Assembly (NCBI GenBank): GCA_018699495.1
Contig: JABIQV010000005.1
Coordinates: 1 to 35,831, forward strand
DNA length: 35,831 nt
Source of the DNA: a bacterium
GTDB taxonomy: Bacteria > Margulisbacteria > Marinamargulisbacteria > JABIPA01
Reading direction: 5' to 3'
The translations under genes were made by a program, and so were the position numbers. Within the stretch, counting starts at the first letter, position 1. The number at the start of each line of letters is the position of its first letter. The notes under the pieces were generated by a model. That model saw only the letters and a list, made by a program, of their open reading frames with translations. It was not told where the DNA came from and ran no database searches. This document shows, piece by piece, positions 1 to 9,791 of the stretch.

Positions 1-1517
1 TTTTACATATTTTTTCATCGTTTTTTGTTTTCTTGTTATTTCGACTCTTTAGATTTGGTAAAACAGGTGATTGGTTGAGTCTGATTTACGCTGTTCATCC
101 AATGCATGTTGAATCAGTAACCTATATTTCAGGACGTGGAGATTGTTTGTATTTGTTTTTTTCGTTGTTGTTTCTTTTATCTTATTTTTTAGGGAGATTA
201 AAAAATAAATGGTTTTATAGTGTTGCAATTATTAGTTTTAGTTTTGCGATCCTTTCTAAGGAGAATTCTGTTTTAGTTCCTTTTATCATATTGGCTTACG
301 AATGTTCTAATTGGGTAATTGTAAAATTAAAGAAAAAGAGAAACCCTTCGAGTAAGGGTCAATCTGATGATGACGTATTTGGTGGGAAAGGCTCTATTGG
401 CGAGATGACTATATTAGATAAGCCTGGAATCGTTGTTTTACTTATTTTGGTTTTAGTCTCGGCCATATATGGGATGTTCCGAGTGTATTCAGTCGCTAAT
501 GGGAATTCTGTCATGTTGTCACCAATTGCTGAGTTGAATTTCTATCAAAAATGCTTAACACTTACTTATTCGTTTACTACCTATTTTAAACTTTTATTTT
601 TTCCTTATCCGTTGCATATGGAATACTTGTATGTAGTTAAATCCTTTTTTAATAGTTACGTTTTGATTTGGTTTCCCATTATTGTGTTGATATTTTTAGC
701 TGTTTTAACAAAACTTGCTAAGTTTAGTCTTAATTCAATTCCTTTTATATGCTTTTGCTTGGCTTGGTTTTTTGTAGGCTTATTGCCTACCTTAAGTTTA
801 GTAACTCCGATGGCTTCTACGTTAAGAGAACATTGGATTACGTTTCCTGCGTTGGGATTGTTTTGTTTAATAGCATTGCTTCTTCACAACCTTTTCGACA
901 GGGAAATTTTAAATATTAGAATGTTTAGAAGGAGGGTTTTTAATCGAGAAATAGATTTTCTTACTATTGGTTGTGTCGTATTGATTGCATATTTTTCATT
1001 TTTTACGGTACTTCGAAATAAAGATTGGGAATCAGCAAAACGATTATTTAGCCATGATCTGAAGTATGAACCAAATTCTTTTGTTCTTTGGAATAATCTA
1101 GGCGTTGAATATTATCGGGATTTGCAATTTGAATTAGCAAAAGATGCATTTCAAAAATCAGTAGATACATCACCAAATAAAGCGTATGCAATTGCTCTTA
1201 ATAATTTGGGAGGAGTTAACGAATATTTTGGAAATATAGATGAAGCTATTCATTATTATAAATTGGGAATTAAGCATGGTCTCTATAAATTGTCATACAC
1301 GAATTTGGCATCGATTTATATAAGGCAGGGGCACTATCAATTGGCCATAGATCTTCTTATAGAGGCTGAAACGTCGTTTCCTTATGATTATGAATTAAAC
1401 TATTTAATGAGCTTTTGTTATTTTCAAACTGGAAACTATACTTCTTTTCAGCATTATTTGAGGAGGGTTCCTCCTAACTATAAGAATGTAGGAGACTTAA
1501 TTAAATCGCTTCAGTGA
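1..1517 (+). CDS. TMTC-like / DUF1736-type membrane protein with C-terminal TPR repeats (5' truncated by window edge)
   Basis: Frame stays open to the window start upstream of the TTG at 33. HPMHVESVTYISGR motif, many hydrophobic segments, then TPR-like repeats (NNLGVEYYRDLQFELAKDAFQKSVDTSPN). Confidence 0.75.
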   Translation, partial: LHIFSSFFVFLLFRLFRFGKTGDWLSLIYAVHPMHVESVTYISGRGDCLYLFFSLLFLLSYFLGRLKNKWFYSVAIISFSFAILSKENSVLVPFIILAYECSNWVIVKLKKKRNPSSKGQSDDDVFGGKGSIGEMTILDKPGIVVLLILVLVSAIYGMFRVYSVANGNSVMLSPIAELNFYQKCLTLTYSFTTYFKLLFFPYPLHMEYLYVVKSFFNSYVLIWFPIIVLIFLAVLTKLAKFSLNSIPFICFCLAWFFVGLLPTLSLVTPMASTLREHWITFPALGLFCLIALLLHNLFDREILNIRMFRRRVFNREIDFLTIGCVVLIAYFSFFTVLRNKDWESAKRLFSHDLKYEPNSFVLWNNLGVEYYRDLQFELAKDAFQKSVDTSPNKAYAIALNNLGGVNEYFGNIDEAIHYYKLGIKHGLYKLSYTNLASIYIRQGHYQLAIDLLIEAETSFPYDYELNYLMSFCYFQTGNYTSFQHYLRRVPPNYKNVGDLIKSLQ

Positions 1518-1536
1518 CTACTGCAAAAAACGGTGA

Positions 1537-1542
1537 TATAAT
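1537..1542 (+). promoter_or_regulatory. Candidate extended -10 promoter for pckA
   Basis: TGaTATAAT (1534-1542) in the short gap between the upstream stop (1517) and the pckA ATG. No convincing -35. Confidence 0.45.
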
Positions 1543-1577
1543 AATTAGGTTTGAAAAAAAATTAAGAGGTGCTTTTT

Positions 1578-3212
1578 ATGGCTTTAATCGACACAAATAT
1601 TAACAATAAATCGCTTATTGATAGTTTAGGATTATCAAATAAAAATAAAGTTCATTATAACTTGAGTTATGACGAATTATATAAACACGAAACAGATCCC
1701 AGTTTAGAAGGGTATGAGCGCGGTCAAATAACAGAGCTTGGTGCTATTAATGTAGATACAGGTAAATTTACTGGGCGCTCTGCGAAAGATAAATATATTG
1801 TAAAAGACGCAAGGTCTGAGTCGACCGTTTGGTGGTCTGATGATGGGTCTGATAGTAAAGCTTTATCTCAAAGTTCTTGGGAAACCTTAAAAGGGTTGTC
1901 GATTACTCGGTTAAACCAAGCTGAAAAACTTTATGTTATTGATGGGTTTTGTGGAGCAAATGAAAATACACGAATGAGCGTTAGGCTTGTTACGGAAGTA
2001 GCATGGCAAGCTCACTTTTTTAAGAATATGTTTATTCGTCCTTCTGAGGAAGACTTGAAAAGTTTTACGCCTGATTGGACGATTTATAATGCATGTAAAA
2101 CATCATGTGAAAACTTTAAGGAATTGGGACTTCGTTCTGAAACCTATGTGGCCTTCAATATTACTGAAAAGCAGACGGTGATTGGTAACACGTGGTATGG
2201 AGGAGAGATTAAAAAAGGTATTTTTTCTATTATGAATTACTTTTTACCTTTAAAAGGTATTGGAGCTCTTCATTGTTCAGCTAATATGGCGAAAAATGGT
2301 GAGACAGCTTTGTTTTTTGGATTGTCTGGAACTGGCAAAACAACATTATCAGCGGACCCTAAGCGTATGTTGATAGGGGACGACGAACATGGTTGGGATA
2401 ATGACGGTGTTTTTAATTTTGAAGGTGGTTGTTATGCGAAAACTATTGATTTAACAAAAGAAAAAGAGCCTGATATCTATGATGCAATTCGCAAGGATGC
2501 ATTATTAGAAAATGTTGAAGTTTCTGAATCTGGAGTTTTAGATTTTGAATCAGACAAAAAAACTGAAAATACGCGCGTTTCATATCCTATTTATCATATT
2601 GATAATATTGTTAAGCCTAGTTCAAAAGGAAGTCATCCGAATAAAGTGATCTTTTTAACATGTGATGCCTACGGTGTTCTTCCTCCTGTTTCTAAATTGG
2701 ATAATGAGCAAGCTATGTACCAATACTTAAGTGGATATACTGCGAAAGTAGCGGGGACTGAGTTAGGTGTGACAGAGCCAACCGCTACTTTTTCGGCTTG
2801 TTTTGGACAACCGTTTTTGACGCTTCACCCAACTCAGTATGCTGATATTTTGGGAGAGAAGATGCGTGAACATGGGTCTCAAGCTTATTTAGTTAATACT
2901 GGATGGAGTGGTGGACGTTACGGAGAAGGAAGTCGTATTAAGTTGAAATATACGCGGGCTATTATTGATGCTATTTTGGACGGGTCTATTGAAAACTGTG
3001 AGTCTAAATCCATGCCACTTTTTGGATTTGATATTCCTACTGAAATTGAAGGTGTTGATTCTGCTATATTGGACCCACGTAACACGTGGAAAGATAAAGA
3101 AGATTATGATAAAACGTCTGCCAATCTTGCAGGTCAGTTTGTTAAGAATTTTAAGAAATTTGAAAATAATGATAGAGGAAAGCAACTCTCTAAATCTGGG
3201 CCTGCTTTATAG
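1578..3212 (+). CDS. pckA: Phosphoenolpyruvate carboxykinase (ATP)
   Basis: [41 protein letters not shown] and [15 protein letters not shown] motifs. ATG at 1578 preceded by AAGAGGTG Shine-Dalgarno; the track start (GTG 1569) lies within the SD. Confidence 0.97.
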   Translation: MALIDTNINNKSLIDSLGLSNKNKVHYNLSYDELYKHETDPSLEGYERGQITELGAINVDTGKFTGRSAKDKYIVKDARSESTVWWSDDGSDSKALSQSSWETLKGLSITRLNQAEKLYVIDGFCGANENTRMSVRLVTEVAWQAHFFKNMFIRPSEEDLKSFTPDWTIYNACKTSCENFKELGLRSETYVAFNITEKQTVIGNTWYGGEIKKGIFSIMNYFLPLKGIGALHCSANMAKNGETALFFGLSGTGKTTLSADPKRMLIGDDEHGWDNDGVFNFEGGCYAKTIDLTKEKEPDIYDAIRKDALLENVEVSESGVLDFESDKKTENTRVSYPIYHIDNIVKPSSKGSHPNKVIFLTCDAYGVLPPVSKLDNEQAMYQYLSGYTAKVAGTELGVTEPTATFSACFGQPFLTLHPTQYADILGEKMREHGSQAYLVNTGWSGGRYGEGSRIKLKYTRAIIDAILDGSIENCESKSMPLFGFDIPTEIEGVDSAILDPRNTWKDKEDYDKTSANLAGQFVKNFKKFENNDRGKQLSKSGPAL

Positions 3213-3225
3213 TTAGCCTAATTTA

Positions 3226-3286
3226 AAATGACTGCTTTCAGATTTGTATATCTATACACGGAATAGCAATCTGAAAGTAGTCATTT
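3226..3286. repeat. Long inverted repeat / hairpin downstream of pckA
   Basis: AAATGACTGCTTTCAGATT (3226-3244) pairs with AATCTGAAAGTAGTCATTT (3268-3286), one G.U; the loop contains TGTATA-TC-TATACA. Confidence 0.8.
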
Positions 3287-3336
3287 CGATTTATGCTGGA
3301 TATAAATTTTTTATTTGTTGTCTATTAAATATAATG

Positions 3337-3363
3337 AAAGCCTGTCATTGAAGACAGGCTTTT
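3337..3363 (+). terminator. Rho-independent terminator between convergent pckA and the 3436-4035 gene
   Basis: AAAGCCTGTC-ATTGAA-GACAGGCTTT followed by T. Confidence 0.8.
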
Positions 3364-3435
3364 GTGGTTTATGGGGATTATACTGTAATACTTTGTTGGC
3401 TTTGATGAATTGGGAATGTGAAATTTAAATTTTTT

Positions 3436-4035
3436 TTACAAGAAGTCAGAATTGAAATGTTTTTTAATGTTTGAAATATAAGATGCAGAAGCGAGTTTGA
3501 ATGTATCTGCGTTATCAATAATTCCTTTGGACTCTAAGAGAGAAAGTACGTTGTTTTTTGGTGCGTTTTCAATTGTGTATGCATCTTCTAAATGTTCGTT
3601 TGATAAGTATCCAGAAACGTGTTGAAGTTCCTCGTAGTCAAACTGTGTTATATCATTGTTATTCCATTCGTCGGTGGAACCATGATCGGTGTGTATAATG
3701 TTATGTATCAATCCACTAGTTTTTTCATAAATAATTGCATTTTTTGATTCCAAGTCGGAACCAACGTTTTTAATTTTTTGGTCTATTTTATTTATTAAAT
3801 TTTCAGATAATATGGAATGGTTTTTTGACCATGCGTTGTCTATAAATGTGTAGGTATTTTTCTCTGTTTCTGTTTCTTCGTAGAATTCAATATAGTCTCT
3901 ATGAATTTTCAGACAATAAAATTTAAGTGTAGGCGTATTTGATTCCTTACAATTTGTAATTACGTAATATCGACTGAATTCTCCATATTTTAAATTGGAA
4001 AATAAAGACAAGGTCAGATTATTAAGATTGAGCAT
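3436..4035 (-). CDS. Hypothetical protein (199 aa), no recognised family
   Basis: Intact ORF filling the space between the terminator and the MBL gene. Confidence 0.6.
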   Translation of the reverse strand: MLNLNNLTLSLFSNLKYGEFSRYYVITNCKESNTPTLKFYCLKIHRDYIEFYEETETEKNTYTFIDNAWSKNHSILSENLINKIDQKIKNVGSDLESKNAIIYEKTSGLIHNIIHTDHGSTDEWNNNDITQFDYEELQHVSGYLSNEHLEDAYTIENAPKNNVLSLLESKGIIDNADTFKLASASYISNIKKHFNSDFL

Positions 4036-4106
4036 CTACATAGATTGTAGCAAAATATAATTTGAACTCAAAATGGAAAATATATTTTTATTTTTTTAGG
4101 TATGAA

Positions 4107-4754
4107 TTAGAACCCATTTCGTTTCCGAATAAATTCTTTTTCATTTTTGGAGGTGAGAAACCTGTTTGTTGTTTTTTGATTTTTCAGAGTATCTGTTTTT
4201 TTTGTGGAGTAGTTGTGGCCAGGATATATAATTGTTGATTCTGGGAGACGAAGTAGAACATTAAAAAGCGTATTATACATGGCATTTATATTACTACTGG
4301 GTAAGTCACATTGACCACATCCATCTATAAATAGAGCATCTCCGGAAATGAGGTGTGGACGTGAGTAATACGCTATATGGTCGGAAGAATGTCCAGGAGT
4401 CGATAGAACGTTTATGGTTTGATTTCCTAGTTTGATAGTATCGGTGGCGTTTACTTGGATAATGGTAGACGATGAAGGGTAGTCAAATTTTATTTGGCCT
4501 GTTGAGCAATATACTGGACAATTTTTGTAGTTTAAAATTGGTTCTAGGGCATTTGTATGATCGTGATGGCCATGTGTTACTAATATTCCAGATAGATTTA
4601 AATTATATTTCTCAATTGTTCGTGTATATTTCTCAGAATCCCAAGCTGGGTCTACGATCATACAATCATTTGTTTCTTCGCATTGGATGATATATGCAAA
4701 ATTATCCATCGGACCAAGTTCAAATTGGATAATTTTTAATTGTTTAGGTTTCAT
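4107..4754 (-). CDS. MBL-fold metallo-hydrolase (glyoxalase II-like)
   Basis: THGHHDHTNAL, STPGHSSDHIAYY, SGDALF and YPGHNYSTKK motifs. 4-bp ATGA overlap with metW. Confidence 0.9.
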   Translation of the reverse strand: MKPKQLKIIQFELGPMDNFAYIIQCEETNDCMIVDPAWDSEKYTRTIEKYNLNLSGILVTHGHHDHTNALEPILNYKNCPVYCSTGQIKFDYPSSSTIIQVNATDTIKLGNQTINVLSTPGHSSDHIAYYSRPHLISGDALFIDGCGQCDLPSSNINAMYNTLFNVLLRLPESTIIYPGHNYSTKKTDTLKNQKTTNRFLTSKNEKEFIRKRNGF

Positions 4755-5344
4755 TGTCTTTTTTCAATTACGTACATGCCTTTTTTATAGAATAAATTTG
4801 GGAGAAAAGAATTAGGTATTATACTTGAATCAGGGTTTAATTCCTTTACAATTGAAATATTTAAATTTTCGCAGAGCTTTTTAAATTCAACAACTGTAAC
4901 GACTCTAATATTTGGTGTGTCGTCCCAGCTATAGGGAAGTGTTTTTGTTTTTGGCGTTTGTCCAAATAAAAGTTGGCATCGAATTTTCCAGTATGCAAAA
5001 TTTGGAAACAGGACGATTCCTTGCTTTCCTACTCTTAGCATTTCAGATAAAACTAGTTTGGGATTTTTGACTTGTTGAATGGTTTGGCTAAGGATGACAT
5101 AGTCGTATGCCTTGTCTGCGATGTCAGCTAGGCCTTCGTTTATGTCTGCTTGAAAAACAGAGATACCTTTTTCTATGCATGATAAGATATGTTTGAATTC
5201 GATTTCGATTCCATAGCCTTGGATATTTTTTTTCTTTTTTAACATATTTAGTAAACTTCCTGTGCCACAACCAAGATCTAACACGCGCGAGTTTGGTCTT
5301 ATGTGGTTAGAGATATGTTTAAAATCGTTTGACATTTGATTCAT
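4751..5344 (-). CDS. metW: Methionine biosynthesis protein MetW (SAM methyltransferase fold)
   Basis: VLDLGCGTGSLL, QTIQQVKNPKLVLSEMLRVGKQGIVLFPNFAYWKIRCQLLFGQTPKTKTLPYSWDDTPNIRVVTVVEFKKLC. Directly follows metX. Confidence 0.92.
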   Translation of the reverse strand: MNQMSNDFKHISNHIRPNSRVLDLGCGTGSLLNMLKKKKNIQGYGIEIEFKHILSCIEKGISVFQADINEGLADIADKAYDYVILSQTIQQVKNPKLVLSEMLRVGKQGIVLFPNFAYWKIRCQLLFGQTPKTKTLPYSWDDTPNIRVVTVVEFKKLCENLNISIVKELNPDSSIIPNSFLPNLFYKKGMYVIEKRQ

Positions 5345-6441
5345 GAGTTTTTTCCAATTTTATTTTGTTCAAGGTAGTTAGACACTATATCTTTAAGATC
5401 TTGGTTTTCTAGTAAAAAGGCGTCATGCCCAAATTTTGAATTCAGTTCGCAATAGGTTACTTCTTTATTCAGTTTAATTAGTGTTTTAACGATTGCTTTA
5501 CTTTGAGCACTTGGATAAAGCCAGTCTGAGTCGATGGCTATGACTAAAAATTTTGCAGATACGGATTCAAAGGCTTTTAAAAGAGAGCCATGCTTTTTTG
5601 AAAGGTCAAAGTAGCTTAGTGCTTTGGTTATATATAAATATGTGTGTGCATCAAATCTGGTTGCAAATTTGTCTCCTTGATATTTTAAGTAACTCTCTAT
5701 TTGAAAATCGGTGTCAAAGTCGTATCCATAGTCAGTCTTTTTTTGTAGGCGTCTGCCAAATTTTTTATTCATAGAGTCAGTCGATACATATGTGATATGT
5801 CCGATCATTCGAGCGATTGGAAGTCCATTCTTTTCGTCTTTTAGTATGGCATGACGTCCTACGGCATCAAATGCAATGGCTTGAGGAGACAGTTGGTGTG
5901 TGGAGGCAATTGGGATACATGACTCTACCATCTCTGGAAATTGAATGGCCCATTCCATTGCTTGCATTCCACCCATTGACCCACCAATAATCATTTTAAG
6001 TTTTTTTATTTCTAACGAGGAAATTAATTCTTTTTGAGCGTTAACCATGTCACTAATGGTAAGAATAGGAAAATCGAGTCCGTAGGGTTTATTTGTTTTT
6101 GGATTAATCGAACTAGGCCCTGTAGATCCCTTACAGCCACCAAGAACGTTACTACAGATTACAAAATATTTGTTTGTATCAATGGCTTTGTTTGGACCGA
6201 TGAGCCAATTCCACCATCCTACGTTTTCGGGATCATCTTTATAGAGTCCTGCAGCATGGGAATCTCCGGATAACGCATGACAAATTAGTATGGTATTTGA
6301 TTTTTTTTCGTTTAATGTTCCATAGGTCTCATACGCAATTTCAATCGGACCCAACGTTTTTCCACATTCTAGGAGTAATGGCTTGTCTTTGGAAAATAGC
6401 GTCATTTTTAGAAGGTGTATTGGAGGTAATTTATTTTTCAT
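5341..6441 (-). CDS. metX: Homoserine O-acetyltransferase
   Basis: NTILICHALSGDSHAAG, GGSMGGMQAMEWA, IDSDWLYP, GHDAFLLE. Confidence 0.95.
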   Translation of the reverse strand: MKNKLPPIHLLKMTLFSKDKPLLLECGKTLGPIEIAYETYGTLNEKKSNTILICHALSGDSHAAGLYKDDPENVGWWNWLIGPNKAIDTNKYFVICSNVLGGCKGSTGPSSINPKTNKPYGLDFPILTISDMVNAQKELISSLEIKKLKMIIGGSMGGMQAMEWAIQFPEMVESCIPIASTHQLSPQAIAFDAVGRHAILKDEKNGLPIARMIGHITYVSTDSMNKKFGRRLQKKTDYGYDFDTDFQIESYLKYQGDKFATRFDAHTYLYITKALSYFDLSKKHGSLLKAFESVSAKFLVIAIDSDWLYPSAQSKAIVKTLIKLNKEVTYCELNSKFGHDAFLLENQDLKDIVSNYLEQNKIGKNS

Positions 6442-7171
6442 GAAACCATTCCGTTATGTCTTTAATTGTAGGTACAAAATTTGGTGGGTAGGCATGGATA
6501 ATGGTTGAAGATGTTTTTAAATAAGTTCTTATACCATTTTGATCAAGTTGTTTTTTTCCGTAGATTAGTGATTTTTGAGTCAAGTCGTTATTTCCTGTTA
6601 TAAAATAGAAGTTAGATAAATCATAATTGCTATTGTCTATTTCATTTTCGATTCCTTTATTGAAAAAACCAAATATACAAATTATGTTTTTAAATGTTTC
6701 TGGATAGAGAATACCTGTTTCAATTGCAAAGTTTCCACCTCTAGAAAACCCTGCAAGTACACTTTTTGATTCGTCTATTTTATATTTTTTTTTCATTGTA
6801 TTAAAAAGATCAACGAATATTTTACGGTCGTCTATTGGTGTTCTCGTGTAGCCTTGGTTGAAATCACTTCCTTTTGGACAAAGTAGGATTGCATTTAAAT
6901 CGTCTGCTACGGGTTTCCATTTTTCAAATGCAGAATTTGACGTTTGAGCCATTCCATGGAGGGCGATAATTAAGGGATATTTTTTTTCCGGAGAGAAATT
7001 TTTTGGCAAATATTCTATTGCTTCTGCCTTGTTTTCGAAAATTAACGTAGTTTTTTGTTGTGCATTAAGCGGCGTCATTAATAGATAAAATGCGAAAACA
7101 AAAATTAGGTACGGAAATTTAGTTGAGGTATCGAGTGACGTGGCCTTATAGAAGATCCTTAATATGTCCAT
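6431..7171 (-). CDS. Alpha/beta hydrolase (esterase/phospholipase family), probable secretion signal or membrane anchor
   Basis: PLIIALHGMAQTSN, SVLAGFSRGGNFAIETG nucleophile elbow; hydrophobic N-terminus. Confidence 0.8.
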   Translation of the reverse strand: MDILRIFYKATSLDTSTKFPYLIFVFAFYLLMTPLNAQQKTTLIFENKAEAIEYLPKNFSPEKKYPLIIALHGMAQTSNSAFEKWKPVADDLNAILLCPKGSDFNQGYTRTPIDDRKIFVDLFNTMKKKYKIDESKSVLAGFSRGGNFAIETGILYPETFKNIICIFGFFNKGIENEIDNSNYDLSNFYFITGNNDLTQKSLIYGKKQLDQNGIRTYLKTSSTIIHAYPPNFVPTIKDITEWFHEK

Positions 7172-7611
7172 GTATATTCCCGTTCTTCAGGGTCAAATAT
7201 TAGTAATTTCAATACGTTTGGAGATACGGATGATTGGGAATCTGTTTCAAAAGTGGGTGGTATTGGACTAAAAAAAAGAGTTCCTTTTACGTGGTACTTT
7301 GACTGTTGGTAGGGTTTCCACTTTGTCGGTTTAATAAGGTCTGAGTTAATTATTCCAAAGCTTGTTTCTGATAAATCTTGGTCGATTATTTCCGTGTTTT
7401 CGAATGATTCGATGTCTATTTCAAATTTTATTATATGGGTTGATTTTATTTTTTTTATAGAAGGCGTAATTTCTATTTTTATTTTATTCTGGATTTGTGT
7501 TTTATTTATAAGTGTAGTGAATGGTGTTTTTATTTCAGAAGGGTAAATTACAAACAGTCCTATTGCTACTAGTATGAGAAAAATTACTAGCGACGTTTTT
7601 TTTAAATCCAT
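7159..7611 (-). CDS. Hypothetical membrane-anchored protein
   Basis: Single N-terminal hydrophobic helix; overlaps both neighbours by about 10 bp (operonic). Confidence 0.6.
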   Translation of the reverse strand: MDLKKTSLVIFLILVAIGLFVIYPSEIKTPFTTLINKTQIQNKIKIEITPSIKKIKSTHIIKFEIDIESFENTEIIDQDLSETSFGIINSDLIKPTKWKPYQQSKYHVKGTLFFSPIPPTFETDSQSSVSPNVLKLLIFDPEEREYTWTY

Positions 7612-8150
7612 TTAATTGAACAACCCAATGAAGGGTATTGTTTTAATGCGATGCTTTCACCTTCAATTAAGTTTAAAGCGGCAATTTTAAAGTCTTGTTG
7701 GTGTACGTTTTTTTCGTCTTTCCAATTGTCATCAAATCGGCCGTGGTAAACAAGATTCATCGTGTCGTCCAATAAAAATATATCTGGTGTACATTGGGCT
7801 TGGTATTGCTTCGCTGTGTTTTGAGATTTATCGATTAAATATGGAAATGGAATCTCCCATTCCTGGACTTTTTCTTTCATTTTTTCAGCTGAATCATCTG
7901 GGTACAAAGGATTAATATTTGAATTTATTGCAACAAAACCAATTCCGTTTTTATAAAGTTCTAAATATGATCGAATAATTCTTGGCCATATTGCTTTTGC
8001 ATACGGGCAGTGATTACAGGTGAAAAATACAGCGAGTCCCTTAGATTGTAGAAGGGCTTTAGATGTAAACATTTTTCCATCGGGGTCATCAAGATTAAAG
8101 TCTGGCATTCGTGTGTTTATTTTAATGTCTATTGATTCTACTAATGCCAT
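7602..8150 (-). CDS. Thioredoxin-like / AhpC-TSA-type redoxin
   Basis: DFNLDDPDGKMFTSKALLQSKGLAVFFTCNHCPYAKAIWPRI, with CNHC in the CxxC position. Confidence 0.85.
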   Translation of the reverse strand: MALVESIDIKINTRMPDFNLDDPDGKMFTSKALLQSKGLAVFFTCNHCPYAKAIWPRIIRSYLELYKNGIGFVAINSNINPLYPDDSAEKMKEKVQEWEIPFPYLIDKSQNTAKQYQAQCTPDIFLLDDTMNLVYHGRFDDNWKDEKNVHQQDFKIAALNLIEGESIALKQYPSLGCSIKWI

Positions 8151-8184
8151 TTTCTGAGCTCCTATGTATTCTTTTTTAAAAAAA

Positions 8185-9567
8185 TTATATTATTTCAAGA
8201 AATTTTAACATATTTTGTACTGAAATAAATTTTTCTCTTGGCTTGCCTTTTTTTGAACCTTCACGTTTTTCGTGTAAATCTAGTTTTTTCCAGTCATTAA
8301 AAGTGACTTTTTGTTTAATTGTTGAGGCAATGAACTGTTCGAGTCCCCTGTTTTTAGATCGAGTCAATTTGTTTAGATCCTCTGAAAATGCGTTGACGGA
8401 CTCAGATGCACATCGTTTATTAGAGCCTATTACACCCGATGGACCTCGTTTAATCCATCCTGCCACGTATAGACCCTTTTCAGCTTTGTTGTGGCTATTC
8501 GTCACTCTTCCTAATGTATTTGGTATTATTCCTTTTTTTTCATCAAAGGGGATGGTATCAATTTTACTACCTAGATAACCGATGCTTCTAAATACGATGT
8601 TTGTTGAGATGGTTTCTTTTTTTGAAGTTAAAACGGCTTTTCTGTCACTTGCAGGACCTGTCATTTGGTTGACCGAAAACTCAATCGAGTCAATTTTTTC
8701 TATTCCTTTGAATTCTATTGGGCTTAAATGAAAATGGATATTTATGGTTTTTGTTTTGGGGGAGGTTTTATTATTTATTTCTAGGGAATAATTCTTTAAA
8801 AGTTCGATGTTTTTCAGGTTTTTTTTTGTATTTGAAGTAGTAAGATAATCAATAACGCTTTTTTCAATATTTAAATCATTTGGATCCACGATTACTTTTG
8901 CATTTTTAAGGTGTGAAAATTCATTGAACTCGTTTGGAGTAAATTTAGATTGAGCGGGACCTCTTCTTCCTACAATATGGATGGTTTGGATGTTACTTTT
9001 CTTTAGTTTGTTTAGAATAGATTCTGGTATTTCCGAATTCGAAAGTTCGTCGGGTGTTTTTGCTAGAATTCTAGCGATATCTAAGGCAACGTTTCCTTGA
9101 CCAATGATGACGGCGGATTTCCCAGATAGATCGAAGGATTCGTTTACGAAGTCTGGATGACCGTTATACCAAGCGACAAACGACGCAGCCGTGTGGCTAT
9201 TTTTTAAATTTTCGCCGGGAATATTTAAATCTCTACTATGGTTAGCGCCGGTAGTAATAAATGTTGCATCTACATAACGTCTGATGGCACCGATTTTGAC
9301 ATCTTTTTCTATTTCACAGTTGCCAATAAAATGGAATGATTGTGACTTGTACGCGATTTTTTCAAAATAGGATTCTAGATTTTTCATTTTGAAATGGTCA
9401 GGTGCAACGCCACCTCTTAATAGACCATAAGGGGTAGGTAGTTTTTCGAACATAAATATTTCTAGAGGGATATTAAGTTTAAGAAGGGCATCAACAACAT
9501 AAAACCCGCTAGGGCCTGCTCCGATAATTGCAATTTTATATGGAGTATCATTTATTTGGTCATTCAT
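8185..9567 (-). CDS. Ferredoxin/adrenodoxin-type NADP+ reductase (FprA-like)
   Basis: IAIIGAGPSGFYVVDALLK, PYGLLRGGVAPDHFKMKNL, IIGQGNVALDIARIL, VAGWIKRGPSGVIGSNK. Confidence 0.92.
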   Translation of the reverse strand: MNDQINDTPYKIAIIGAGPSGFYVVDALLKLNIPLEIFMFEKLPTPYGLLRGGVAPDHFKMKNLESYFEKIAYKSQSFHFIGNCEIEKDVKIGAIRRYVDATFITTGANHSRDLNIPGENLKNSHTAASFVAWYNGHPDFVNESFDLSGKSAVIIGQGNVALDIARILAKTPDELSNSEIPESILNKLKKSNIQTIHIVGRRGPAQSKFTPNEFNEFSHLKNAKVIVDPNDLNIEKSVIDYLTTSNTKKNLKNIELLKNYSLEINNKTSPKTKTINIHFHLSPIEFKGIEKIDSIEFSVNQMTGPASDRKAVLTSKKETISTNIVFRSIGYLGSKIDTIPFDEKKGIIPNTLGRVTNSHNKAEKGLYVAGWIKRGPSGVIGSNKRCASESVNAFSEDLNKLTRSKNRGLEQFIASTIKQKVTFNDWKKLDLHEKREGSKKGKPREKFISVQNMLKFLEII

Positions 9568-9791
9568 ATTTTTTGAAAACCTTTCTTACATAAGTGATAG
9601 TTGAACAATCTTATATACATTCAAAATATTTGGGAACAATGGTGAGCGACTTACCTTAAAAAATTATTGCTTAGCATGATACCAACGTTTTTAAGTGATA
9701 GTCTCTTATTCTCGTTTCTATATTTTTTTATCTTGAATTCTTTTTTAAATAGTAGCTTAGTTTTTATGTTTGGACTAGGTTTTTGAGTAGT

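Noticed and set aside
2889-3216. Track ORFs 2889-3185 (-) and 2965-3216 (+) inside pckA
   Set aside because: Shadow ORFs overlapping a strongly conserved PEPCK coding region; no recognisable motifs.
8243-8578. 111-aa plus-strand ORF antisense to the ferredoxin reductase
   Set aside because: Lies wholly inside a motif-supported CDS on the other strand; the opposite-strand frame is open by chance.
9590-9710. Repeated AAGTGATAGT in the gap between queG and the reductase gene
   Set aside because: Two 10-bp matches in AT-rich DNA without regular spacing or further copies; could easily be chance.
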